Assembly (NCBI GenBank): GCA_020431915.1
Contig: JAGQHJ010000022.1
Coordinates: 1-32,542, forward strand
Direction: 5' to 3'
Length of the DNA: 32,542 nucleotides
DNA from: Cyanobacteria bacterium HKST-UBA04
GTDB taxonomy: Bacteria; Cyanobacteriota; Vampirovibrionia; Vampirovibrionales; JAGQHJ01
Below, piece by piece: positions 1 through 7,827 of this stretch. The notes below the pieces were generated by a model, which was not told the DNA's origin, made no database searches, and worked only from the letters and a program-made list of their open reading frames with translations. How positions within the stretch are numbered: position 1 is the stretch's first letter; each line of letters starts with the position of its first letter. Made by a program: the position numbers and the translations under genes.

Positions 1-727
1 GGCCTTGATGCTCGCCCAGTACAGTACCGGTGTCCATATCCACAATGGGGCCGGGCCTGGGGCCGAACACACTGGTCAGGTAATGCTGCTGGCCATTGAG
101 GATAAAGCACACGTCCTGGCTTTCCTTGCTGAAGGCTGTCGGTAAATCCTTGGCCTGGGCGTAGGCAAACACTTGGTCCTTGGTGGCGTGGGCCAGGGGG
201 AAGATGGTGCGGCGCAGGTCTTTGGGGTATACCCGTGCCATCATGTAGGTTTGGTCCTTACGCGCATCGGCAGCCTTGTAAACCCGCGTTGTCTGGGCCT
301 GGTGAACCAGGTGGCCGTAGTGGCCTGTGGCCATCAGATCGCACCCCAGGGTATTGAGGGTATAGTCAATCAGGGCTTCCCACTTTACAAAGCGGTTGCA
401 TTCCACACAGGGGTTCGGGGTCAGGCCGGCCTCGTAGCTTTGGTTATAGTAGTCCATGACGTAGTGGGCAAATTCGCCGCGCAGGTCCACGGTGTCGTAC
501 GGTATGCCCAGCGTTTGGCAAACCCGGCCCGCGTTAATCAACGCATCGTTGCAGCACTTGCCCGGCCCGTTTAGGGTCCAGGCCGTGAACCCCACCAGAT
601 CGTAACCGGCTTCGGCCAACAGGCAGGCCACCACGGAGCTGTCCACGCCGCCACTCATGGCCACGGCAATTTTGGGCTTTTGGCCGACTTCGGCAGGCAT
701 TGGGGGAAGATTGAAGGGAAGAGACAT
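1..727 (-). CDS. mnmA: tRNA-specific 2-thiouridylase MnmA (partial, C-terminus beyond window)
   Basis: The family uses ATP and a persulfide sulfur to thiolate U34 of Lys, Glu and Gln tRNAs in the cytoplasm. The 242 visible residues hold the PP-loop SGGVDS (about 25-30), the TPNPCVECN motif with the likely nucleophilic Cys about 107, ATGHY at about 133-137, and SQDVCF with the second catalytic Cys about 207. The ATG at 727-725 starts 24 residues ahead of the PP-loop, as is usual; no clear Shine-Dalgarno precedes it. A TTG-start reading frame at 731 lies in another frame and is a shadow. The gene runs off the left edge, so the C-terminal beta-barrel domain is not visible. All key residues seen are intact. 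Confidence 0.96.
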   Translation of the reverse strand, partial: MSLPFNLPPMPAEVGQKPKIAVAMSGGVDSSVVACLLAEAGYDLVGFTAWTLNGPGKCCNDALINAGRVCQTLGIPYDTVDLRGEFAHYVMDYYNQSYEAGLTPNPCVECNRFVKWEALIDYTLNTLGCDLMATGHYGHLVHQAQTTRVYKAADARKDQTYMMARVYPKDLRRTIFPLAHATKDQVFAYAQAKDLPTAFSKESQDVCFILNGQQHYLTSVFGPRPGPIVDMDTGTVLGEHQG

Positions 728-840
728 ACAATAATGGCTATTACATTACTTTTTGAAGTGGTTCTATTATCGGGGGCACGCCGTGGCCTGTCAATTTAGG
801 GCAATCGGGGCCTGGGGCTAGGTTTAATTGGGGTAAGCCG

Positions 841-2016
841 ATGGGATTATGGATGACCAAACTGATGATTCAGCCGTTGCGGCTTGCCCGGCCCTGTGCG
901 CCACAGCCGGCATCACTGCGTTGTAGGCCAGTTGTGCCAAGTCAGCGTGTGGCCTTTGGCATTGGGCATCGCATCACCATCGAGGCTGACCCGATGGACT
1001 GGTTGGCCACCCCAAAAAACTACCTGGGTACGTGGCTGTTTCGTAACCGGGCGCTCAGGCAGTTGCCCGCCCTGTTGCACCAGCGTTTTCCCCAGGGTAC
1101 CCGCATCCTGGCATTGGGTTGCAGCAGCGGCGAAGGCAACGTCATGACCCCGGCCCTGTGGATTGACCAGCATGCCCAAACCGGGCCCAAGGCTGACCAA
1201 TACCCCATCGAGGGCGTGGATCAGCATGCTCCGTCCATTGACGTGGCCCAACTGCATCTGCTTGGCAGTCGCGATCTGGTGGATATGGGCAATGAGATGG
1301 GTAAAGAGGCCTTGGATGCCACCCTGATCAGCCGTTCGGACCAGCGTCAATGGCTGTCCGTGATCCCTGCCTCGTTGCACGATGCCGTACAGGAACGCCT
1401 CACCCATCAGTTCCAGCCGACGGCCGTTCCTATTGCGTCGGCTGACAGCCTGGCCCAGGCTTTTGACATGGATGGCCGGGTCCGGCTCTACCAGCTACAG
1501 CCCCGTATTACCCGGCGCTTGCACTACCAGGTGGGCAATGCCCTGGCGTTGTGCCAGGACCGCGAGGCGTTGCAGCGGTACGGCGTGGTTATTGCAGACA
1601 ACTTTCTCTATACCCAGCCTGCCGACATGCAACTCGCCTTTGCCCTGGCCATGAGCCAAAACCTAACGCCTGGTACCCTGGTGGTGTCCTCCCGGCTAGA
1701 CGAGCGGTCATTTGCGGCGGCAGACCTTTGGGCAGCCGTCGGGTTCGAGCGTTTGTCGCCGGAGCAGACCGGTGGGGTGGACAGCGCCATTTACGTGCGC
1801 CCTGACCACCCCCGCCCGGATGCGGCCGCCGTGGGCCGGTTCATGCACACCATCCAGGGCGTGCATCGCAGTTATCGGTGGGCACATCGCATCGAGCAGT
1901 GGGTTCCGGCCCCGATCCGTGGGTTCTGTGGCGGGGCTGCCCAGACCGTGAAGGGGTGGTGGCAGGCCTTAATGCCGGGCCGTCAGTCCCATCAAAAGGG
2001 AATGAACGAGGAGTAG
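841..2016 (+). CDS. CheR-like SAM-dependent methyltransferase, substrate unknown
   Basis: A 391-residue protein whose central part looks like a CheR-type Rossmann methyltransferase: a glycine-rich SAM loop LGCSSGEG (residues about 92-99), a VDQHAPSIDVA stretch resembling the acidic strand-2 motif, and an IADNFLYT segment followed by LTPGTLVVSS, which resembles the CheR region around the last core strands. The order matches CheR, but the N-terminal all-helical CheR domain is short and the tail is basic and amphipathic, so a chemoreceptor substrate is not implied. No chemotaxis gene is nearby. The ATG at 841 has GGGGTAA six bases ahead; an in-frame ATG at 994, just before the conserved part, is the alternative. 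The fold is fairly sure, the role is not. Confidence 0.7.
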   Translation: MGLWMTKLMIQPLRLARPCAPQPASLRCRPVVPSQRVAFGIGHRITIEADPMDWLATPKNYLGTWLFRNRALRQLPALLHQRFPQGTRILALGCSSGEGNVMTPALWIDQHAQTGPKADQYPIEGVDQHAPSIDVAQLHLLGSRDLVDMGNEMGKEALDATLISRSDQRQWLSVIPASLHDAVQERLTHQFQPTAVPIASADSLAQAFDMDGRVRLYQLQPRITRRLHYQVGNALALCQDREALQRYGVVIADNFLYTQPADMQLAFALAMSQNLTPGTLVVSSRLDERSFAAADLWAAVGFERLSPEQTGGVDSAIYVRPDHPRPDAAAVGRFMHTIQGVHRSYRWAHRIEQWVPAPIRGFCGGAAQTVKGWWQALMPGRQSHQKGMNEE

Positions 2017-2175
2017 GCGGGGTGCTACGGCTTCGGCTTGGGGGGGTACTGGGTCTGGCCAGGCCGCATGGAAAACCTGCACGCCACCCCTGGCTGGGTG
2101 CATTTAGACACTCGGAACTGGGGCAGTAAACAACGTTTCAACCCGTAATACCCTGTAAACATAAGGATAGAGACC

Positions 2176-2433
2176 ATGAGTTTCCTTGAAAAGTTAAGAA
2201 ATTACGTTGACAAAGCCCACTCTGTAACTGAGGTGCTAGACCAGATTACAGATACGGCTGACCAAACTGTTACCCTGGATGGGATTAAGAGCAGTATTTT
2301 GTTCGGGGCTGAGTACGCCTTGGACCACACCCATTTCCAAAATGATCCAGAGGTTGAAGCCAAGGCAGATGCAGCTGTATTTGCTATTGCTGATTTACTA
2401 GCTACTGCTGGATTTAAGCATTTTAAAAAATAG
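2176..2433 (+). CDS. Small acidic protein of unknown function, AT-rich gene
   Basis: An 85-residue soluble protein with no signal peptide or membrane segment; it looks mostly helical, with an acidic middle and a lysine-rich C-terminus ending HFKK. AAGGATAGAG precedes the ATG, and a strong terminator lies about 90 bases downstream, so it appears to be a self-contained transcription unit. Its codons are visibly richer in A and T (AAA, TTA, GAA, GTA) than those of the flanking genes, which prefer GCC, CTG and GGC. This could reflect horizontal transfer or high-expression codon choice. I do not recognise the family. Confidence 0.75.
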   Translation: MSFLEKLRNYVDKAHSVTEVLDQITDTADQTVTLDGIKSSILFGAEYALDHTHFQNDPEVEAKADAAVFAIADLLATAGFKHFKK

Positions 2434-2521
2434 ATTTAACCCAATCAAAGAACAACAATCGTATCTACTTCCCACAACACGCAAACAGCCATTCCAGCTG
2501 TTACTCCTCTCAATTAATTAC

Positions 2522-2556
2522 GCCCACCCCCCGCTGCTCTCAGGGGTGGGCTTTTT
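2522..2556 (+). terminator. Rho-independent terminator after the 85-residue gene
   Basis: A perfect 9-bp arm, GCCCACCCC pairing with GGGGTGGGC, has a 12-base loop and is followed by five T. The T-run lies on the plus strand, matching the gene ending at 2433. Confidence 0.9.
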
Positions 2557-2677
2557 CTATACGTTGCATATCGGAAAAAATTGACTGAGATGGACTAAAA
2601 CGGCGTTTCCATTTCTCCCCTGGCCGCCTTTTCTAGCAGCTCAGAGCGGCTTTTCAGGTTGATTTGTTTGTGTTTAT

Positions 2678-3826
2678 TTACTCGACGCAGGCGGTATCAT
2701 CGTCAAAGGCGATTGTATAGACCTTGTTGGTCCCTACGTGGGGGCTGGCTGTAATGTTTTCCCCGCCCACCAGATAAACCTTGTTCCCGCTGCAAGCGTG
2801 GATTCGGTCATGGTCACTGTAGCCCCAGGACACCCCATTAAGGACGGTGGTGGTACAGGTGGCCACGTCTAACAGTTCAGCCTGGGGGACCGGTTGACCG
2901 TTGTGCTCCCCGCCAAAGATAGCCACATAATCCTTGCCGTCGCGTTGCAGGCGGACGGTCTGGGCGTGTTGCCTGGGGTAGGCCAGGGCCCCACAACTGG
3001 ATACCGTGCCTGCTACTGTGTCGATGGCTTCAATGCTAGCCAGACCAGCACCCCGACCCAAGCTAGGTATATTAGTACCAGCAAAAACATAGACCTTACT
3101 CCCTATTGCCACGCTTGAATGGTAGCGTCGACCGGTGGCCAGGCTATAGCTGGCGGTGGTGGTGGTGCCTGCTACCGGGTCGATCACTTCGATGCTGGCC
3201 AGGTTGGTCAGGGTGGACCCGTTGTAAAACAGGCCGCCTATCACGTAGACCTTGCCGTTAATATGGTGGGCTGTCCGGTAGCTTCTGGCCGTGTTCAGGC
3301 TTGGTAAGGCCGCTTTGGCCAGGGTGTCATCAATCAGCCAGACTTGTGCCGACGTGGTAGACCATTCCCAGCCGCCCATGGCAATAGCTTCGGTGTCGCT
3401 GATTTTCACCAGTTCAGGGTCATGCACCCCAGGGCTATAGAGATAGCCCAGCGCCTGGTTATGGTCGTATTGGCTCCAGGCACTGCTGAACACTGCACCG
3501 CTGCTGTTTCTGACCATGCCCCCCACCGTCACCGGTTTACCATTGAGCCACACGCTGGCATGGTGGGCGCTGTTATAGGCCAGGGTGGACGTGCTGACCG
3601 TGGCGCAGGTGTCCAGGTCGATGGTGCGCCGTATCTGCCCAAAGACACTGCCGGGGTATTCATTGCCGATAAGCCGGGCATTGCCGCCCTCTTTTAACAC
3701 CGTCCCAAACCTAAACGGCTCAGGTAGCGTACAGGTCTCGACCTTAAGCACTGTGGGCTTATCAACTGGCCCAGGCCACCAACAGCCCAGGATGGTTGAT
3801 GCTAAAAATAAAGGCAGTAATTTCAT
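2678..3826 (-). CDS. Kelch-repeat beta-propeller lipoprotein
   Basis: A 382-residue exported protein. The chosen start gives a short hydrophobic signal ending ILGC at residues 11-14, a plausible lipobox with the lipidated Cys at 14. The remainder contains about five Kelch-like blades, each with the pattern hydrophobic-x-GG or AG after a strand: KPVTVGG, KVYVIGG, KVYVFAG, DYVAIFGG and KVYLVGG. These are spaced roughly 50-60 residues apart, as in a six-bladed propeller. Such proteins usually bind proteins or glycans at the cell surface; no enzyme residues are evident. An upstream in-frame ATG at 3868 would add 14 residues and spoil the signal peptide, so 3826 is preferred although its Shine-Dalgarno is weak. 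Confidence 0.85.
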   Translation of the reverse strand: MKLLPLFLASTILGCWWPGPVDKPTVLKVETCTLPEPFRFGTVLKEGGNARLIGNEYPGSVFGQIRRTIDLDTCATVSTSTLAYNSAHHASVWLNGKPVTVGGMVRNSSGAVFSSAWSQYDHNQALGYLYSPGVHDPELVKISDTEAIAMGGWEWSTTSAQVWLIDDTLAKAALPSLNTARSYRTAHHINGKVYVIGGLFYNGSTLTNLASIEVIDPVAGTTTTASYSLATGRRYHSSVAIGSKVYVFAGTNIPSLGRGAGLASIEAIDTVAGTVSSCGALAYPRQHAQTVRLQRDGKDYVAIFGGEHNGQPVPQAELLDVATCTTTVLNGVSWGYSDHDRIHACSGNKVYLVGGENITASPHVGTNKVYTIAFDDDTACVE

Positions 3827-4061
3827 ACTTGCCAGTATTCGGGTATTTCCACACCCTCCGCCCATCATGCCGCCAGCGCCTTATGTAAGGCTATAATCCC
3901 CTGGGCATGGGCCTGTAGCTGTGTTCGTGAATCATCCCATATGGGGACAGGTCTGATTCGGGCGGTTGCCACAGGGCCATCGTGCCGGTTGGCAGAATGA
4001 ATGGGACGCAGTAGAACAGCCATGGGGGGAGGGTATAAACTCCGGTTGCGTCGCCGAGAGG

Positions 4062-5753
4062 CTATTTGGTGCCTACCGGTTCGCTGCTTTCCGTGGGTTG
4101 TCCGACCAGCGGCACCTGAATCGTGCCGCCGCGTTCCTGCAGCCCGGCAATGGGCTGGCCGGTGCGGGCCGGTATGGCGGCTTGCTGGGCCTTGATACTG
4201 TTGGGCAATCCGTAGGCAAAGTAGATGACCATGCCCAGAGCAAACCAACCCACAAACAGGGCCCAGGTTATCGACGGCAGGCCGCTGGCAATATAGGCGC
4301 AACCCACCACGCCGATGGCCGGCAGAACAATACCGCCGGGGCAACGGAAGGGCCGTTGGCGGTCGGCATCGGTATAACGGAGCATGATGACGCCGAGGCT
4401 GACCACGATGAAGGCACCGAGCGTGCCGATGTTGCACATTTCGGCCAACAGGTGAATGGGCAGCAGAGCGGCAAACACAGCCACAAAGCCACCAATGACC
4501 ACGGTGCAAATGGTGGGGGTTTGGAACTTGGGATGAATCTTGGCCAGGGGAGCCGGCAGCAGGTTGTCGCGGCTGATGGCAAAGAAGATGCGGGTGGCCC
4601 CCATTTGCAGTACCAGCAACACGGAGGTCAGACCGGCAATGGCACCGATGTTAATCAGCATCGAGGCCCAGCTCATGCCCACAAAACTCATGGTGCCCGA
4701 TACGGCAGCTTCGCGGTTGATTTGATCCAGCGGGACGATGGCGGTGATGACGGCGGTGACCAAAATGTAGAGTAGGGTGCAAATGGCCAGTGACCCGAGG
4801 ATGCCAATGGGGATATCGCGCTGCGGGTTCTTGGTTTCCTCGGCTGCGGTCGATACGGCGTCAAAGCCAATGTAGGCAAAAAAGATGGTGGAGGCCCCGG
4901 TAATAATGCCGCCCCAGCCGTTAGGGGCAAAGGTGTCCATGCCGTTTTGGAACCAGTTCAGTTTCAGGGGGGCAAAGCCGTTGCCAAACAGGAAGAATCC
5001 GCCGACGGCAATAAACATCAGCACGACAGCGGTTTTGACGAAAACCATAATGGCGGCCGACCGGGCGCTTTCCTGCACGCCAACATACAGCAGGGCGGTA
5101 ACGGCCAGCACGATAATAAAGGCAGGGATGTTGAAGGCCGCGTTAATCAGCAGGAAGATGTCGGTGCCCAGAATGTTGAAATGCAACTGGTTAACCAGCA
5201 GGTCGGGGTTCTGGATTTCGGCGGTGGAAAACGCAATGTCGACGGTGTTGCTGGTAATGGCCGCCGGTAGCGTGTAGCCGAAGGTCTCCAGCAGAAACTC
5301 CTTGACGTGCCCGGTCCAACCCACGGCCACGGCCATGTTGCCAACGGCATATTCCAGTACCAGGGCCCAGCCAATTACCCAGGCCATCATCTGACCCATT
5401 GTCGAGTAGGTGTAGGTATAGGCGCTGCCGCTAATGGGGACCATCGAAGCGAATTCGGCATAGGCCAGTGCGCAGAACGAGCAGACCAGACCGGTCAACA
5501 CAAAGGAAAGGGTCAGTGCGGGTCCTGCGGCCAAGTGGCCGGCCGATCCGGCAGCGGCAGAACCGGTCAGTACAAAAATACCGGCCCCAATCATGGCCCC
5601 GACGCCAAAAATAACCAGGTCAAAAGCGGTCAGGGTTTTCTTGAGTTTATGTTCGGCGTTTTCCGAGGCGGCCAGAATCTCATCGAGGTTCTTGCGCTTG
5701 AAAATCTGCGATAAAAGCGAGGGCTTGTTGATGGAAGAGGTTTGGATAGCCAT
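4062..5753 (-). CDS. APC-superfamily cationic amino-acid permease
   Basis: A 563-residue inner-membrane transporter with about 12-14 hydrophobic helices. The first helix carries FGVGAMIGAGIFVLTG (about residues 50-65), the unwound GAGIF substrate-binding motif of the APC superfamily. The next segments, with YAEFASMVPISGSAYTY and GWALVLEYAVG, are characteristic of the CAT/YfnA branch, which moves cationic or branched amino acids by proton coupling or exchange. FFAYIGFDAVSTAAEETKNPQRDIP is the conserved helix-6/loop region of the same branch. The exact substrate cannot be read from the sequence. Both ends carry polar cytoplasmic tails. The gene stands alone, with long non-coding DNA upstream. 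Confidence 0.93.
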   Translation of the reverse strand: MAIQTSSINKPSLLSQIFKRKNLDEILAASENAEHKLKKTLTAFDLVIFGVGAMIGAGIFVLTGSAAAGSAGHLAAGPALTLSFVLTGLVCSFCALAYAEFASMVPISGSAYTYTYSTMGQMMAWVIGWALVLEYAVGNMAVAVGWTGHVKEFLLETFGYTLPAAITSNTVDIAFSTAEIQNPDLLVNQLHFNILGTDIFLLINAAFNIPAFIIVLAVTALLYVGVQESARSAAIMVFVKTAVVLMFIAVGGFFLFGNGFAPLKLNWFQNGMDTFAPNGWGGIITGASTIFFAYIGFDAVSTAAEETKNPQRDIPIGILGSLAICTLLYILVTAVITAIVPLDQINREAAVSGTMSFVGMSWASMLINIGAIAGLTSVLLVLQMGATRIFFAISRDNLLPAPLAKIHPKFQTPTICTVVIGGFVAVFAALLPIHLLAEMCNIGTLGAFIVVSLGVIMLRYTDADRQRPFRCPGGIVLPAIGVVGCAYIASGLPSITWALFVGWFALGMVIYFAYGLPNSIKAQQAAIPARTGQPIAGLQERGGTIQVPLVGQPTESSEPVGTK

Positions 5754-6333
5754 GGGTCAAATGGGGTCCCCTGTACGTTGTGCAAATAACGAAAATGGTA
5801 CGAAACTACTGGACGGTAATCGGTTAATAACCTTACAAAGCCTTATGGGCGTCTTTAAAGGCGCTTGTGTTTCGGTTGCGGCTGTTCAGGCCACAGTCTC
5901 CTGTTTATATCACAAAGACGGGCCTGGGAAGCGGGTTGGGCCACTGCCGGTTTCCTGCAGAAAGAACAACGGCCCGCCAGGCATCACGACGCGTGGCGTG
6001 TTGCAAGGCTTACTGTCTTAATTAAGATCCCTGAACCCGGCCACGTGCCTGGTTAGGCGCCAAATGTAACAAACCCACACCCGGATGACCGGGGTAGGGG
6101 GCCAAGCCAAAGGGGTGGTTGGGGCGTTTGGCGGGGTGTTAACATCTTGTAAAACTGCAGGGGAACGGGTATCAACAAAATCTTAATAATTGTTTTTATA
6201 TATTTAAGAGCTTTCCCGCTGTCTACAGAATTTAGGTTTTCCCCATAGCCCACACCCATAGTGAATCTTTGGTTCCCCCATAGATTCTTTGATTAACCCC
6301 CAGCCTATGTCCCACCCCTGTCAGAGTCGCCCT
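5754..6333. other. Non-coding stretch upstream of the permease gene
   Basis: 580 bases without a convincing gene. It should hold the minus-strand permease promoter. Visible structure: an imperfect palindrome around TTTAAA near 5855, an AT-rich element at 6175-6209 that resembles one at 32121-32156, a weak inverted repeat GAATCT/AGATTC at 6263-6287, and the start of a plus-strand terminator at 6316. Confidence 0.6.
6175..6209 (+). repeat. AT-rich element, copy 1
   Basis: ACAAAAT is followed by a stem TCTTAA/TTAAGA enclosing the core TTGTTTTTATAT (6190-6201). The same core and a different but self-complementary stem occur at 32121-32156. It could be a promoter or a protein-binding site. Confidence 0.4.
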
Positions 6334-6351
6334 CTACAGGGTTTTCTTTTT
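6316..6351 (+). terminator. Plus-strand rho-independent terminator without an upstream gene
   Basis: CCCTGT pairs with ACAGGG, with an inner AGAG/CTCT extension, followed by TTTTCTTTTT on the plus strand. It overlaps the 3' end of the minus-strand gene ending at 6334 but has the wrong polarity for it, which suggests a plus-strand transcript from the preceding non-coding DNA. Confidence 0.6.
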
Positions 6352-6927
6352 GTGGTGGTGTCGTTTTGCCGGTTGTCGGCGATGATCGGACAGCCACGTA
6401 TACTCGGGGAAATCGATACGGGCCGTGATGAGCCGGACCTGCTGCGACAGGTTGGTGTGGTCCCATTCGTGCAGACAGGCTAAAAGGGCCGTGGTGGTGC
6501 CGGTTACAACACATGTCAGGGGCTGGGGCTTCTGGGCCATTTGGGCCATAGAGTGGCCGTCCAGATGGCTACTGTACTGCAGTAACCTAAGGGTGTTGGG
6601 GTTCAGCCCGGCTTCACCCAGCAGCTGGCTGACCAGCCCCAGATTGGGGGCATCCAGTTCCATGTACAGCCGTCGCAGCCGGTTAGGGTAACGCCGTATC
6701 AGATCCATCGATTCGGGATGGTCGGCTAACTGCTGCAAGTGCTTTGACAAGCCTTGCGGGTATATTGGGGCGTCGGCCGGTGTCAGCAAAAAAGCCATGG
6801 GTTCAGGCTGGTAGGCCGTGTTTTGACACGACGTGCCCAGTAGGCGTGGGGTGTCAGGGGTGTTGTCTGGTTGGGGCACGATCGCGACAGGTCCCTCGTG
6901 GGTAGTTAAGTGATAGCAAATCGACAC
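6334..6927 (-). CDS. Unknown 197-residue soluble protein
   Basis: I do not recognise this protein. The GTG start at 6927 is supported by AAAGGG five bases upstream. There is no signal peptide or transmembrane helix. The middle (about residues 60-130) is Leu/His-rich and helical; the C-terminus is strongly basic, with RRQPAKRHHHKKK, and could bind nucleic acid or an acidic partner. Codon choice matches the neighbours, supporting a real gene. It has no operon partner; the permease lies 580 bases downstream on the same strand. Confidence 0.7.
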   Translation of the reverse strand: MSICYHLTTHEGPVAIVPQPDNTPDTPRLLGTSCQNTAYQPEPMAFLLTPADAPIYPQGLSKHLQQLADHPESMDLIRRYPNRLRRLYMELDAPNLGLVSQLLGEAGLNPNTLRLLQYSSHLDGHSMAQMAQKPQPLTCVVTGTTTALLACLHEWDHTNLSQQVRLITARIDFPEYTWLSDHRRQPAKRHHHKKKTL

Positions 6928-7314
6928 GACGCCCTTTGCCGGATTTCAGGTTGTGTGTGTGTGTTGAAACCAAGGCATCGTGTGATTCTGGCGGTATCGG
7001 CAAGGCAGGGCTGAAACTTAAGCCCTGTGCTGCATTGAGGGACGGGGACGTTACAATGTTACAAAGCGTTTACAAACTAGCACAATAATATTTTCATAAT
7101 GTTTTTATGCCCGTGAAGCGACATTTATGTTTTGGAACTTCCGTGTCACCGGTTCGTCCTAAGAAAGTGTTAAGGGTTAGCTGATTTTCATTTATTAGCG
7201 CTACGATAAACAGGTTCGTTCTGCTTGGCTCGAGATAGGTTTCCATCACGCAACGTGTGGTTTCGCCTCCTCAAATAACCGCTTATTGTGATTTAGGCAG
7301 GTAGGGTACAACTG
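6928..7314. other. Non-coding stretch between divergent genes
   Basis: 387 bases between the minus-strand gene starting at 6927 and the plus-strand gene at 7315. It contains a short TG run near 6953-6964, a perfect hairpin CAGGGCT/AGCCCTG with an 8-base loop at 7006-7027 and no T-run, and three TTACAA units at 7050-7076. Promoters for both flanking genes are expected, but no clear -35/-10 pair was identified. Confidence 0.5.
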
Positions 7315-7740
7315 ATGTCCATAGATTCAGCCCAAAAAATCATCAGCAGTACGCTGAACCCATACCTTAGCGCGTCCCTCAAGCCGCAGGCGCCCGTCAC
7401 CTCGCCCAAGGTGTTTACCGGCAGTGGGTCCGAAAGCCAGGCGATTACCGCCGAGCTGAAGCGTTCTCTTGGTTTTGGGCAACAGCCCGCTGTGGCAGCT
7501 CCGCCACCGGCCCCGGCCAATACGTTGGCCAGTCGTATGCTCAGCAGTGGTGCAGGCCAACAGTTTGTGGCCACCATTGCCGCCGCCCACTACCAAAACG
7601 TCAAAGCCGCCAATGCCGACAGCGCGTCGTCCCGTTTGGCCCAGGCCGCTTTTGGCAGCAGTTCCGGTCGATCCCATGCCACCACGTCGGCTTTTGTTGA
7701 GCCGGTAGGTAGCGGTGCCCAGGCCGAAGCCGACGTTTAG
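7315..7740 (+). CDS. Unknown Ala/Ser/Pro-rich protein, 141 residues
   Basis: A low-complexity protein rich in Ala, Ser, Pro and Gln with a central proline run (AAPPPAPA, about residues 63-70), probably mostly disordered with short helices. The ATG is preceded by AGGTAGGG, and a strong terminator follows the stop within about 20 bases, both favouring a real gene. No signal peptide, membrane segment or catalytic motif is visible. Antisense frames through the same stretch are open but lack start signals. No function can be assigned. Confidence 0.7.
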   Translation: MSIDSAQKIISSTLNPYLSASLKPQAPVTSPKVFTGSGSESQAITAELKRSLGFGQQPAVAAPPPAPANTLASRMLSSGAGQQFVATIAAAHYQNVKAANADSASSRLAQAAFGSSSGRSHATTSAFVEPVGSGAQAEADV

Positions 7741-7753
7741 GGTTTACTAAAAG

Positions 7754-7822
7754 AAACCCAGAGGAAAGCGTCAAAGGGGTTCTTGTTTCGTTTTCCGGTT
7801 TTTTTCGTGTCTGGGTTTTTTC
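7754..7822. terminator. Bidirectional terminator between the 7315 gene and uvrA
   Basis: Nine-base arms AAACCCAGA (7754-7762) and TCTGGGTTT (7810-7818) enclose a second stem, GGAAAGCG pairing with CGTTTTCC with one G-U pair. T-runs follow in both directions. It lies between two convergent genes. Confidence 0.8.
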
Positions 7823-7827
7823 CAGGG

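Noticed and set aside
3865..4509. A 214-codon minus-strand frame beside the permease
   Set aside because: It is an alternative frame through the permease 3' end, with Arg/His/Pro-rich shadow composition.
5593..6021. A 142-codon plus-strand open frame running from within the permease gene into the non-coding region
   Set aside because: More than a third is antisense to a clear gene, there is no ribosome site at any Met, and the composition is not protein-like.
7050..7076. Three TTACAA units considered as DnaA boxes or an origin
   Set aside because: They do not match TTATCCACA, and no AT-rich unwinding region or dnaA/dnaN neighbour is present.
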